DNA from: Salinimonas marina
GTDB lineage: Bacteria; Pseudomonadota; Gammaproteobacteria; Enterobacterales; Alteromonadaceae
DNA: 64,000 bases
Assembly: GCF_015644725.1 (NCBI RefSeq)
Contig: NZ_CP064795.1
Coordinates: 2,974,501 to 3,038,500 of the forward strand
Reading direction: 5' to 3'
A model generated the notes under the pieces. That model did no database searches and was not told the origin of the DNA. It saw only the letters and a list, made by a program, of their open reading frames with translations. Both the position numbers and the translations under genes were made by a program. Each line of letters starts with the position of its first letter. Positions within the stretch are counted from its first letter, which is position 1. Below are positions 1 to 9,065 of this stretch, in pieces.

Positions 1-114
1 CACCAGATGGGTGACGCCGCAAGCCGCAGTTTGCCGGGCCATCTCTAAAGCCATTTCCATCGTCCTGGCACCATCGTCTATGCCCGGAATTATATGACTA
101 TGAACATCTATCAA
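1..114 (-). CDS. YwqE/CpsB-type PHP-domain tyrosine phosphatase, N-terminal part only
   Basis: Only the first 38 codons are inside the window; the gene runs off the left edge. The reading begins (M/L)IDVHSHIIPGIDDGA, the metal-binding N-terminus of PHP-domain phosphatases that dephosphorylate bacterial tyrosine kinases (CpsB, YwqE). I chose a TTG start at 112-114 because AAAGGGA lies 6 bases upstream and the homology begins exactly there. It starts 18 bases after the stop of the Wzc-like kinase upstream, so the two form a kinase/phosphatase pair in one EPS operon. Family assignment rests on the short motif; start codon choice is moderately sure. Confidence 0.8.
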   Translation of the reverse strand, partial: MIDVHSHIIPGIDDGARTMEMALEMARQTAACGVTHLV

Positions 115-132
115 AATGGATCCCTTTTGTTG

Positions 133-2352
133 CTATGAATCGGCATTGTAACCGTATTGATCGTAGAAGCCACCATAGCGCTCTGAAACATCGGAACGAC
201 GAAGATCGACCTGGTTAAGCACCACCCCGTCCACACGGTGACCCACCTGCAGGAAGCGACCTAAACCATTTTGAATCATTTTTTCGCTGGTGCTGTCTGC
301 ACGTACCACATAAATCACCGAGTCGCAGGCTTTAGAGACCACCATGGCATCACTTACTGCCTGCGTGGGGGCGGTGTCGACCACCACATAGGTATAGTGC
401 TTTTTAAGATAGGTGATAAGCGCATTAAAGCCTTCACCGGCCAGCAACTCCTGGGGATTAGATGGAATACTGCCGGCACAGATAAGATCGATACCCGACT
501 GTTCATCGTGCACCAGACACTCGTCCAGCGAATGTGTCTTCATTGTCAGGTTCGACAAACCCGGCTGATAATTAGGCACATTGAAGCGCTTGCCTATTGA
601 GGGCCGGCGTAAGTCGGCATCAATAAGAATGGTTTTATCCAGCTGCCCCAGGGCAAATGCCAGGTTGGTCGAGACCGTGGACTTCCCTTCTTTGGGCACA
701 CTGGAGGTCACCAGAATAGCCTGATTCTGCTTTTCAAGATTCATCAGTGACAAGCTGGTTCGCAAGGTACGAACCGCCTCTGAGAACTGATGATATTTGC
801 TGTCGAAAAAGGCCCTTAACGGCATATTTTCCTTGCGCTTCTTGGCAATGATTGGGATCAGGCCCAGCATCCGCTGGCCCAGTTTTTTCTCCACATCTTC
901 TACCGAGCGTACGCCACTGTTTAATGCTTCCAGAACAAAGGCCAGGAATACCCCAAAACCGAAACTTACGACAAACGCGGCGCCGATAAGCAGCGAACGA
1001 TTCGGTGCTGAAGGATTATTAGGCGGTACTGCCGGGTCTAAAATACGGGCATTGGCTGACTTAAACCCGCCCATTTCACTGGTTTCTTTTAAGCGGGTAA
1101 ACATGCTGTTGTAAAGCTGCTGATTAATATCAACTTCACGTTGCAATGCGCGCCGCTGATTTTCCAGACTCGACAACTTACGATATTCCGATTTTGCCCG
1201 TGACACCTCTTCCTGGAGGTTGGCCACCCGTTCCTGCGAAGCGCGGTACTCGGTGGTAATACTGGAAATCAGATCGCGTATCTGGGTTTGCAGGGTCTGA
1301 CGCACCGAAGTGAGCTCGGCATTGGCTGCCACCATTTTCGGGTGTTTGGGCCCGAACACTTTGCTTAGTTCAGATACCCGGCTTTGCGCCTCGGCTTCCT
1401 GGCGGCGCACGCTTTGGATGCTGGCGTGATTTAAAACCTCGGGCAAACGGGCCAGAGCGCTGTAATCGGCACCATTGCGCTGTGTTTGCTCATAGATCGC
1501 GCGGTTTTGCTTCAGAGTGGTCTGGGCTTTTAGCAACTGGTCGCTGTATTCTTCCAATTCTTCAGCGGCAAGACCTACCACCCCGTTACTTAAATTAACC
1601 AGCTGGTTGTCTTCATAAAAGTCCGTCAGCTTGCGTTCGGCTTTTTCCAGCTTGTCTTTCAGGCCTTCCATGCTTTCGTTTAAAAACGAGGTGGCTTTGG
1701 TGGTCATGTCGACCTTGGCCTGCAGATAGTTTTCTACATACACATCGCCCATGGAATTGGCAATGCGGGCCGCCAGCTGAGCTGAATCGCTCACGGCGGT
1801 GACTTCAATAACCTGGGTATTGTTCACCAGCTTTACTGAAATCGAATTTTTAAGTTTGTTGATGGCCGCCTGCCGGCGTTTTTCCGCTTTCTGAGTTTCG
1901 GTTAACTCGACCTTCTTTTGCTCAGGCAAAAACGGCAATTTTGATTTTATCCATTTTTTGGCATCTTTCAGGATCGTAAAACCACCTGAGGATTGCGGCA
2001 TAAAAGTAGGATCGTTCGACAGGTCCAGTTCATCCACCGCCCGCGACACCACCTGGCGGGACTGAATGATCTCATACTGCGTCTGCATATAGTCTTTACG
2101 CGAGGTATCAGACTTATACACTTCTTCAATTGACATAATATTGGCTGGCTGTGACTCAATCAGCAAACTGGCAGTGGCTGAATAGATAGGCGTCATTTTC
2201 ATAACGATCAGCGCCACCAAAATGGTGAAAAGCACCGCAAGTACGATGATACGACCAGCATACCGTTTAAATACCTGCCAATAATGTGCAAAATCGATGG
2301 TTTCATCATCGAGGATATTGGCCTGCAGCTGGTCCCTCACTTTATTAGTCAT
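133..2352 (-). CDS. Wzc-like polysaccharide co-polymerase with BY-kinase domain (VpsO-like)
   Basis: This 739-residue inner-membrane protein sets EPS chain length and drives export. A Wzz domain with a first membrane segment at about residues 30-52 is followed by a long periplasmic coiled-coil region and a second membrane segment near 455-475. The C-terminal bacterial tyrosine kinase domain has Walker A (PKEGKST, about 552-559), Walker A' (ILIDADLRRP) and Walker B (YVVVDTAP). The tail carries a tyrosine cluster (ERYGGFYDQYGY), the usual autophosphorylation site. It lies between the export protein upstream and the YwqE-type phosphatase downstream. A second homologous module lies at 39.0-43.0 kb. 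The gene is intact, at the normal family length. Confidence 0.93.
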   Translation of the reverse strand: MTNKVRDQLQANILDDETIDFAHYWQVFKRYAGRIIVLAVLFTILVALIVMKMTPIYSATASLLIESQPANIMSIEEVYKSDTSRKDYMQTQYEIIQSRQVVSRAVDELDLSNDPTFMPQSSGGFTILKDAKKWIKSKLPFLPEQKKVELTETQKAEKRRQAAINKLKNSISVKLVNNTQVIEVTAVSDSAQLAARIANSMGDVYVENYLQAKVDMTTKATSFLNESMEGLKDKLEKAERKLTDFYEDNQLVNLSNGVVGLAAEELEEYSDQLLKAQTTLKQNRAIYEQTQRNGADYSALARLPEVLNHASIQSVRRQEAEAQSRVSELSKVFGPKHPKMVAANAELTSVRQTLQTQIRDLISSITTEYRASQERVANLQEEVSRAKSEYRKLSSLENQRRALQREVDINQQLYNSMFTRLKETSEMGGFKSANARILDPAVPPNNPSAPNRSLLIGAAFVVSFGFGVFLAFVLEALNSGVRSVEDVEKKLGQRMLGLIPIIAKKRKENMPLRAFFDSKYHQFSEAVRTLRTSLSLMNLEKQNQAILVTSSVPKEGKSTVSTNLAFALGQLDKTILIDADLRRPSIGKRFNVPNYQPGLSNLTMKTHSLDECLVHDEQSGIDLICAGSIPSNPQELLAGEGFNALITYLKKHYTYVVVDTAPTQAVSDAMVVSKACDSVIYVVRADSTSEKMIQNGLGRFLQVGHRVDGVVLNQVDLRRSDVSERYGGFYDQYGYNADS

Positions 2353-2392
2353 AGCTTTTCCTTCGAAATAGGGCTTAACTCATACAACTTCG

Positions 2393-2938
2393 TTAGAAGA
2401 AGCGCTGAGGAACAGTAATAATATCGCCGGGCTGAATCATCTGTCCGACATCGACTTCCAGTGAGGTTTGGCGCCCCTCTTTTTCACGAATAATCTGAAT
2501 ATCCGAGCGGGATGCCCGTTCGGTGTACCCCCCTGCCAACGCTGCGGCTTTGTTGACCGTCAGCCCTGGCTGATAGGGGTAACCTCCGGGATTTTTCACT
2601 TCGCCATCAATAAAAAACGGACGGTATTCGATGATGGACACAGCCACCGAGGGGTTCACCAGATAATCGCCCTGTAAGCCTCTGTAGATGGTTTTTTCCA
2701 CCTCTGAGAGGGTCAGGCCCACCAGCTTTAGTTCCCCCAAAAAGGGATAATTAATTTTTCCGACATCAGGCAAACGGGTTTCCATCGACAAATCGCTCTG
2801 ACCAAATACCTCGATTAAAATCTTATCACCCACCCCCAGCCGGTATTGGCTCATGCTTGGATTGCCTTGCTGAGCCAATGCTCCGCAGGCCCATAGCGCC
2901 ATCATTATCCCTAGCAAATACCGTACGTTTTTTCTCAT
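2393..2938 (-). CDS. Polysaccharide export protein (short Wza/VpsN-like, poly_export + SLBB)
   Basis: A 181-residue exported protein with an N-terminal signal peptide ending near ALAQ. The poly_export domain (YRLGVGDKILIEVFGQSDLS) is followed by an SLBB-type segment (IDGEVKNPGGYPYQPGLTV). It is about half the length of E. coli Wza and lacks the C-terminal helix that spans the outer membrane, so it probably works with the beta-barrel encoded just upstream. Its ATG overlaps the barrel's stop codon (TAATG), which suggests translational coupling. It resembles the product at 40216-40746 closely. Confidence 0.9.
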   Translation of the reverse strand: MRKNVRYLLGIMMALWACGALAQQGNPSMSQYRLGVGDKILIEVFGQSDLSMETRLPDVGKINYPFLGELKLVGLTLSEVEKTIYRGLQGDYLVNPSVAVSIIEYRPFFIDGEVKNPGGYPYQPGLTVNKAAALAGGYTERASRSDIQIIREKEGRQTSLEVDVGQMIQPGDIITVPQRFF

Positions 2939-4161
2939 TACAAGGTTACCTTAGCCGTGATCCCCACTACGTCCCGGTCAAAGACAATGGTGTCACGGTT
3001 ACTGTTGCGTTCATTTATCTGATAAAACACCCCGACCGTCATCCAGCGGCGGAACTGATAGTCCAGCGCCAGGCTCAGGCGGGTGGTGTCATCTTCACGT
3101 AAATCGGCAGCCTGACCAATGTAGTCATCGGCTATATAAGCCACTTTGGCCGTCGAGGTCAGACGGTCTACCCACGAATGCTCCCAACTGAGATTGTATG
3201 AGCGGCTACGAATATAATCCGCCAGGCCATTGGTTTCACGAGTATCGGCAGTGGTGGCCACCTTTACTTTTGAATAGGACAGCGGCTGGTACGTCATACC
3301 CACTTCCCAGGCCACCCCGGAAAAGTCTTCGCGCTGGGCAGAATCAAATTCTTTTTGCTTATAACCCAGTTTGGCGTAGCTTCGTGTATACCGATTAGAC
3401 TCCCAGGTTACCCCGGCGAGTAGTTTGTTTTCGGTGGAATCCAGCGGATTTTGCGGATTCGCGGCTTCATCGTAAGTAATTTCCTGACGACTGGCATCCA
3501 GTACCAAATCGGTACTGGGGGCTATTTTATAATAGAACGCCGCTCCATACCGGAAATAATCACGGTCACGAAATCGCAAAAACTCACTGTCGCGAAAATC
3601 CAACACTTGTGGGCGGTCGTCGTAGTTCACGACTTCGTAGCCGGCACTAACATCGATACGACCACTGGAGGTCCGGGCACCGTAGGTATAGGTGCCATCG
3701 ACACTGCCATTTTTAAAGGTATCAGGCTCACTCAGCTGGCGCCCGAAACCATTAGAATAGACCCGGCCCCGATCGTCATGTCCGTCTTCAAAGTTTGCAC
3801 GCGCTGCGAACCGGTTACGGTCATTGATGACAAAGTCCCCATCAGCATGCAAAAAGTGATCGGTGTAGTTGTCCTGTTCACTGGAAAAATATTCACCACG
3901 TTCAAGGCGATAACCCAATTCTATTTCGTTACCTGCAACTTCTGTTACCGCCTTTAGCTCAGGGGATACGATGCCGAGCCAGCTACTGATCTTTGGTGTG
4001 CTGGCATCTGCATAGGTAACATTATCAATGTGAAGAAATTCCGTATTCAGCACAGGGATCAGGTCCGCACTCCCCATTTCGTATCGTCCAGCCTGCTGGG
4101 CCTGGGCCACACCAGAAGCTACCAGGGATAGGGCTACGACACTGGAAGTCCTTTTAATCAT
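2938..4161 (-). CDS. Outer-membrane beta-barrel EPS protein (VpsM-like)
   Basis: A 407-residue protein with a signal peptide (cleavage near GVAQAQQ). The rest is alternating amphipathic strands rich in Tyr, Arg and Asp with no hydrophobic helices, ending in KVTL, as expected of an outer-membrane barrel. It is the first gene of the operon barrel - export protein - Wzc - phosphatase, which matches the vpsM-N-O order known in Vibrio cholerae EPS loci. It probably forms or helps form the outer-membrane exit for the polymer. The barrel at 39002-40203 is a paralogue. Specific function is inferred from context. Confidence 0.8.
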   Translation of the reverse strand: MIKRTSSVVALSLVASGVAQAQQAGRYEMGSADLIPVLNTEFLHIDNVTYADASTPKISSWLGIVSPELKAVTEVAGNEIELGYRLERGEYFSSEQDNYTDHFLHADGDFVINDRNRFAARANFEDGHDDRGRVYSNGFGRQLSEPDTFKNGSVDGTYTYGARTSSGRIDVSAGYEVVNYDDRPQVLDFRDSEFLRFRDRDYFRYGAAFYYKIAPSTDLVLDASRQEITYDEAANPQNPLDSTENKLLAGVTWESNRYTRSYAKLGYKQKEFDSAQREDFSGVAWEVGMTYQPLSYSKVKVATTADTRETNGLADYIRSRSYNLSWEHSWVDRLTSTAKVAYIADDYIGQAADLREDDTTRLSLALDYQFRRWMTVGVFYQINERNSNRDTIVFDRDVVGITAKVTL

Positions 4162-4704
4162 GATCTCTCCGCGAATTTAAAATATTTAGAACCACAGAAC
4201 AGGCAGGCCATAGTTTGGCTGGATTTATCCTCTACTCGGAACCACCATAGGTTCCGGGCAGGTATTAGTATCACCGGCGAACGGTTTGGCTTATGATTTG
4301 CCTGATTCTGCACGAGTAACTGGTATCGGTCAGCGGCATGCTAAAACTATGCCAGGTGATAGTTGTGTAGTTATTACCCATAATTTCCTATTCGCGGCTT
4401 CTCCTCCTCTAAAAGCGCTAGAAAAAAGGATGGCAGGCAAGTTTAGCTAATACCAAATTAGTACCATCCTGGTTTACTGCGGGGACGGAATAAACTTTTT
4501 ATGCCTTAAGAATCATTTCCTAAGTATTTACCGGTTTAGGTATTCAGTCTGGCAGTATGGATTATAAAAATCTCACATAAAAATTCTGGCTTATATTGTG
4601 CATAGTTAAACCCAAGATAACCGTTTTTCCTTTTTTTATCTAATTGCGTGAATTCAGTAGAGCCTTTGATTTTCCTGATTTACCACTTAGCTGGAGTGAA
4701 TGAG
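4162..4704. promoter_or_regulatory. Divergent regulatory region between two EPS transcription units
   Basis: About 540 gene-free, AT-rich bases separate the barrel operon (minus) from the priming transferase (plus), so both promoters must lie here. Two dyads are visible: CGGAACC-accata-GGTTCCG at 4237-4256, about 80 bases upstream of the barrel start, and CTAAT-n5-ATTAG at 4447-4461, overlapped by TACCA repeated 11 bases apart (one helical turn). Neither is followed by a T-run, so they look more like operators than terminators. No strong sigma-70 promoter could be assigned with confidence. Control by a c-di-GMP-responsive activator, as in vps loci, is speculation. Confidence 0.45.
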
Positions 4705-6162
4705 ATGAAATTTAATTTACTGCAAAGTCAGGCGCTAAATAGCAACAGTCCGAAGCGGGACGAGACCAGAAGTGGTATCACCGGACATTATCAAAGCAGC
4801 TTTTCCACCTTATACCGGCTGATAGATTTGGGTCTGATCACCCTGTGTTTTTACGCCGCGCTGTTTTATTACGAACTGACCATTACCACCACCGGCATGA
4901 TTCTGCTGTTCATCAATGTGGTGTCGTTCCAGATGGCGGCAGAAGCGTTGGATCTATACCGTTCATGGCGCAGCAGCCCGACCAGCTCAATGCTGAAAAA
5001 TACAGTGCTGACCTGGTTATTAAGTTTCTTTGTGACCATGACCCTGGGCTTCATGTTCTCGCACAGCGTTACCCTATCACCGTCGATGGTGATGTTCTGG
5101 TTTGTGGCTTCGTTTGTCAGCCTGACGTTGTGGCGTGCGATTATGCGTCAGTTTTTGTTCAAAGTTCGTCGTAGCGGTATGAACACCCGTTCTGCCATCA
5201 TTGTTGGCGCCACTGATGTAGGCTATAACATGGCGGCGCAAATGATGGAAAATGAGCATCTGGGCATTCAGTTTAAAGGCATGTATGACGATCGCCCGGC
5301 AGACCGGTTAAGAAGCGATCAGGAGCATGATATTCAGGGCAGCATTGATGAAGCGATTGATATGGCTCGTTTGCACCAGGTAGATTATATCTATATTGCC
5401 TTACCCACCGCGGCTGAAAATCGTATCAAAACCATTCTGGAAAAATGCAGCGACACCACCGCCAATGTTTACCTGATTCCAAACTTCTTCATGTATACCT
5501 TGCTTAATTCACGCTGGCAGTCAGTAGGCAATGTACAGGCGCTGAGTATTTACGATACGCCGTTCCAGGGCTCCAGTGATGTATTAAAACGTATCGAAGA
5601 TGTGGTAGTGAGCAGTATTATTCTGGCCTTTTTGGCGATTCCGATGCTGTGTATTGCCGCCGCTGTAAAACTAACCTCACCGGGTCCGGCTATCTTTAAA
5701 CAGAAACGGTATGGTTTGGATGGTAAAGAAATCAAGGTTTACAAGTTCCGCTCTATGTCGACACAGGATAATGGCCATGAGGTTAAACAGGCGACCAAAA
5801 ATGATCCCCGGGTCACGCGGCTGGGTGCGTTTTTACGCCGGACTTCATTAGATGAGCTGCCTCAGTTTATTAATGTGTTGCAGGGCAGAATGTCTATTGT
5901 GGGGCCGCGGCCGCATGCGGTAGCGCACAATGAACAATACCGTAAGCTGATTACGGGCTATATGTTGCGGCATAAAATCCGTCCCGGCATCACGGGCTGG
6001 GCTCAGGTCAATGGTCTGCGAGGTGAAACCGAAACCGTGAATAAAATGGCGAAGCGGGTCGAATATGACCTGGATTACATGCATCGCTGGTCAGTATGGT
6101 TTGATCTGAAAATCATCATCAAAACCGTATTTGGCGCTTTTTCGGACAACAACGCGTACTAG
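4705..6162 (+). CDS. Undecaprenyl-phosphate sugar phosphotransferase (WcaJ-like priming transferase)
   Basis: This membrane enzyme starts EPS repeat-unit synthesis by moving a sugar-1-phosphate (probably glucose-1-P) to undecaprenyl phosphate. The 485-residue protein has four N-terminal membrane helices, a CoA/NAD-binding-like fold (SAIIVGATDVGYNMA), a further membrane segment and the C-terminal bacterial sugar-transferase domain (FKQKRYGLDGKEIKVYKFRSM, RRTSLDELPQF, GPRPHAVAHNEQYR). The frame is open 19 codons further upstream, but the ATG at 4705 has GGAG 8 bases before it and starts the conserved region. A paralogue with the same architecture is at 60503-61900. Confidence 0.92.
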   Translation: MKFNLLQSQALNSNSPKRDETRSGITGHYQSSFSTLYRLIDLGLITLCFYAALFYYELTITTTGMILLFINVVSFQMAAEALDLYRSWRSSPTSSMLKNTVLTWLLSFFVTMTLGFMFSHSVTLSPSMVMFWFVASFVSLTLWRAIMRQFLFKVRRSGMNTRSAIIVGATDVGYNMAAQMMENEHLGIQFKGMYDDRPADRLRSDQEHDIQGSIDEAIDMARLHQVDYIYIALPTAAENRIKTILEKCSDTTANVYLIPNFFMYTLLNSRWQSVGNVQALSIYDTPFQGSSDVLKRIEDVVVSSIILAFLAIPMLCIAAAVKLTSPGPAIFKQKRYGLDGKEIKVYKFRSMSTQDNGHEVKQATKNDPRVTRLGAFLRRTSLDELPQFINVLQGRMSIVGPRPHAVAHNEQYRKLITGYMLRHKIRPGITGWAQVNGLRGETETVNKMAKRVEYDLDYMHRWSVWFDLKIIIKTVFGAFSDNNAY

Positions 6163-6182
6163 CGCAATGATACTCGTACGAC

Positions 6183-6210
6183 AAAAAGCCCGCATCTACG
6201 CGGGCTTTTT
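6183..6210. terminator. Bidirectional intrinsic terminator
   Basis: A perfect stem GCCCGC-atctac-GCGGGC is flanked by five A's on the left and five T's on the right. It can therefore stop transcription both from the priming transferase (plus) and from the convergent oxyR (minus). Confidence 0.9.
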
Positions 6211-6237
6211 ATTGATACCTGGCCTGGCGTTGCTTGA

Positions 6238-7146
6238 TTAGCGTAACGTGGGCTCAGGCAGCAGCGGCGCCAGAATCTCAGCAATACGGCGGAACAAGCG
6301 CATCCGGGTTGTGCCAGAGCGCCACACCAGCCCGATTTCCCGGTAAGCCTGTGCTTCTGCCGGCATTGCCGTGAGATTGGTCGATTGCAAAATCTTTTGA
6401 TTTAAGGCGAGCTCTGGTAAGAAGGTATAACCCAGTTTACTGTTGGCTAACTGAACCAGCGTATACAGGCTGCTGGCGGCCAGACTGCTAACCTGGTCCT
6501 TGTGCTGCAGGTTGCAGGCACTCACCGCATGACCGGTCATACAGTGTTCCTGTTGCAGTAAAAAGATGCTTTTCTTAGGCAGCGAGGTCAGGTCCAGAGG
6601 CTCAGGTAATTCGCTGGCTAGATCATGATGAGCGACCAGATGGAAAGGATCGTGGCCCAGAATCATCTGTTTGCACCCCGGGGTCTCCATGGGCAAAGCC
6701 AGCACCAGCAAATCCAGCTCACCATCGGCAAGTTGACGCAGTAAATTATCGGTGGTGTCTTCTTGTAACTCCAGGCTGATTTCTGGTAAGAACGAAGAAA
6801 ATGCCCCTATCAACCCTTCGAACAAAAATGGGGCAATTGTGGGGATAACCCCCAGTTTAAGCTTGCCTCGCTGCCAGTCACCCGCGTTTTGGGCATACTC
6901 GACCAGCTCACCGGCCTCTTGTAATATCAGCTTACTGCGCTCTACCACATCCAGTCCCAGTGAGGTGAACACAAAGGTTTTGTGCTCACGCTCCAGTAGC
7001 TGGCTGCCAAAGTGCTCTTCCAGATTCTGGATAGCCGTGCTTAAGGTGGACTGACTGACATTACAACGGTTGGCCGCGCGGTGAAAGTGTTGTTCTTGAT
7101 GCAAAGTGACCAGGTAATGCAGATGTTTAAGATTCGGCCATTTCAT
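6238..7146 (-). CDS. oxyR: LysR-type peroxide sensor OxyR
   Basis: A 302-residue LysR-family regulator. The N-terminal helix-turn-helix (FHRAANRCNVSQSTLSTAIQ) is followed by a substrate-binding fold starting near residue 95. The region HCMTGHAVSAC places Cys202 and Cys211 with exactly eight residues between them, the same spacing as the redox pair Cys199/Cys208 of E. coli OxyR, so this is a peroxide-sensing OxyR and not a generic LysR protein. In the family, disulfide formation activates catalase and peroxiredoxin genes. It is divergent from a universal stress protein gene; no katG or ahpC is nearby. Confidence 0.92.
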   Translation of the reverse strand: MKWPNLKHLHYLVTLHQEQHFHRAANRCNVSQSTLSTAIQNLEEHFGSQLLEREHKTFVFTSLGLDVVERSKLILQEAGELVEYAQNAGDWQRGKLKLGVIPTIAPFLFEGLIGAFSSFLPEISLELQEDTTDNLLRQLADGELDLLVLALPMETPGCKQMILGHDPFHLVAHHDLASELPEPLDLTSLPKKSIFLLQQEHCMTGHAVSACNLQHKDQVSSLAASSLYTLVQLANSKLGYTFLPELALNQKILQSTNLTAMPAEAQAYREIGLVWRSGTTRMRLFRRIAEILAPLLPEPTLR

Positions 7147-7160
7147 ATAATAATCTTATT

Positions 7161-7183
7161 GATTAAAACAGTGTGTTTTAATC
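7161..7183. promoter_or_regulatory. Perfect 10-bp dyad upstream of oxyR
   Basis: GATTAAAACA-gtg-TGTTTTAATC is a perfect inverted repeat lying 15-37 bases upstream of the oxyR start. Its size and position fit an operator for a dimeric regulator, possibly OxyR autoregulation. It does not match the classical ATAG-n7-CTAT OxyR pattern, so the binder is unknown. Confidence 0.5.
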
Positions 7184-7411
7184 TAGCATAAGAATCATAC
7201 ACAAAAAACACAAGCTCCTTTTGTGAGCTGCGAACTGTACTGGGTACATGTGGTCAATATAAAAGGAGGCAATTGTCATAAAAACTTCATCGTTTTGTCG
7301 ACAGACTTTCATCTCATTCTTCTATAATTACGGTAAGAAAATTTATTTTTTAGCGATATAGCAGGGCGTTAGTACCCTGACAACAATGAAAGAAACCACC
7401 GTGAGGCAGCA

Positions 7412-8416
7412 ATGACCGGAAACAGTAAGAACATTCTTTGTATTCTCAGCGAAGCACATCATTTTGACAAAATTGTGTCCCATGCTATGCAGGTTGCGCA
7501 ATACCATGAAGCGCAGCTTACCATTTTGCTTAAACTTGATGCCTTGCCACCCAATGCCAATATGGTAATGCAGTCATTTGCCTATCTTGAAACGCACAAC
7601 TCTATGGAAAGCTCGGCAAAAGCCTGGATGGACAAACAGGTTGCCCTGTGGTCCAAAGAGTACCCGGTAACCGGTACCGTAGCAGTGGGCCAGTCCTCGA
7701 CTGAGACCATTCAGTACATTATGGCCAATGAAATTGATCTAGTGATTAAATTATCGGATGCCGATGATCAGGAGCGGTTATGTGGCAGCGATGATATGGA
7801 ATTGCTGCGCAAATGCCCCTGCCCGGTTTGGGTGGTACCTCGTGGTGATAAAGAGCAGTACGATACCATCGTGGCTGCGCTGGATCTTAACTACCATTAC
7901 CCGACCCACGAAGTGTCGATACGTCGCGCCCTGAACAAAGATATTTTGCGGTACGCTGCCCATGTGGCGCTGATGGAGTCAGCACAACTTCGCATTGTGC
8001 ATGTATTTGATGCTGTACCAGATAATATCCTGCGCGGAGGGTTCATTTCGGTGGATGAAAACGCCATGGAAAATGATCTGAACAATATTTATAAGGAACG
8101 AGAAGAAGAGCTGGAACGACTTATTACTGAAATCAAAGCTGAACTGAAAGCCCAGTTTAAAAAAGGCACGATGAAAAAGCTGCGCCGTCAGAAGCATCTT
8201 GTACATGGCTATCCACGTCGGGAAATTGCGGCTACGGCGACTGCGGTGGGCGCCAAAGCCGTGGTTATGGGAACGGTAGCACGCCTGGGCGTGCCTGGGT
8301 TTATCATGGGCGGGACTGCCGAAGAAACCTTGCAACAACTTACCTGTCCGGTTATCGGTATTAAACCAGAAGGCTTTGTTTCGCCGGTTACCCCACCCGA
8401 TGCCAAGGCGGAATAG
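7412..8416 (+). CDS. Tandem universal stress protein (UspE-like)
   Basis: A cytoplasmic 334-residue protein made of two Usp domains (about residues 8-145 and 155-315). The second half keeps the nucleotide-binding signature of the family (VVMGTVARLGVPGFIMGGTAE, followed by CPV); the first half is degenerate, as usual in UspE. A charged helical insert (about 220-260) separates strands in the second domain. GAGG stands 5 bases before the ATG. The gene is divergent from oxyR, which hints at stress-linked control, but this is inference. A CAGGG-n8-CCCTG hairpin lies in its leader. Confidence 0.85.
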   Translation: MTGNSKNILCILSEAHHFDKIVSHAMQVAQYHEAQLTILLKLDALPPNANMVMQSFAYLETHNSMESSAKAWMDKQVALWSKEYPVTGTVAVGQSSTETIQYIMANEIDLVIKLSDADDQERLCGSDDMELLRKCPCPVWVVPRGDKEQYDTIVAALDLNYHYPTHEVSIRRALNKDILRYAAHVALMESAQLRIVHVFDAVPDNILRGGFISVDENAMENDLNNIYKEREEELERLITEIKAELKAQFKKGTMKKLRRQKHLVHGYPRREIAATATAVGAKAVVMGTVARLGVPGFIMGGTAEETLQQLTCPVIGIKPEGFVSPVTPPDAKAE

Positions 8417-9065
8417 TTAGTTTTTCAGTCATACGATGTGTTACTGAATATTTGTCAATTTGTGCCTCCGGTGGGGTATTACTAAAACACCGGGGGCGCA
8501 CCGTCTTTACATCTTTTTTCCTGCCATATTCTATAACTGCTACTGCCTTAACGGTGCGGCGCACACTTTCAAGCCCAATGTTGGGCCAACGCCTTATAGC
8601 AAGGTTTTCTTGCCCACCCCACTACCGGGCTTGACCAGTTAGCTGATTACTTAGATAAAAACCAGGCCGATGCCCAGCTTCAGGCTGTGGGCTTTGGGTG
8701 TTAGCGAATACTCTCCTGACTCTTCAGCGTGACCTGTGCAAGCAGGCGCAGCAACTGCAGCACTCAACCAGTCCAGCCAGATTTTGCTGCCGTGCGGCAG
8801 GCCTGATTCGTATAACGGCCTGCCGAGCAAGCGCAGAAACCAAGCCTGGAAATCAAGCACATTTCAGAGCTACCTGGTGCCTGGCTAAGGCTGAGCGCGC
8901 AGGCTAAAAATACGCGGTGGCAGCAGCTTTCATCAGCAAACCCCATTATGGTTTGCCGGGGTCCCCCTAACGCATAGCCCTTCATTGCAAAGCTTATCAA
9001 CAGACACAAGCAAAAAAGCCCCTGCGGCATCAAGCGGCAGGGGCTTTGTTAATAGTCAGCTTGTT
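8417..9065. other. Gene-free gap with several hairpins
   Basis: No convincing coding region was found on either strand. The stretch holds a 10-bp stem with one G-U pair just after the usp gene (8464-8497, possibly its terminator, with a T-rich run about ten bases on). It also holds a perfect 9-bp stem CGGCAGGCC / GGCCTGCCG at 8795-8825, which competes with CTGCC-gtgc-GGCAG at 8787-8800, and a 7-bp stem GCAAACC / GGTTTGC at 8936-8956. This could be a decayed gene or a structured transcript; nothing here decides between them. Confidence 0.4.
9012..9047 (-). terminator. Intrinsic terminator of pit
   Basis: Read on the minus strand, an 8-bp stem GCCCCTGC / GCAGGGGC is followed by six T's. It lies about 20 bases beyond the stop codon of pit, which ends at 9066. 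Confidence 0.88.

Noticed and set aside
4237..4256. Terminator at the CGGAACC/GGTTCCG dyad
   Set aside because: No T-run on either side and it lies upstream of both genes.
8452..9033. Several short open frames in the 8.4-9.0 kb gap
   Set aside because: None has a ribosome site, signal peptide or recognisable motif, and they lie across hairpins.
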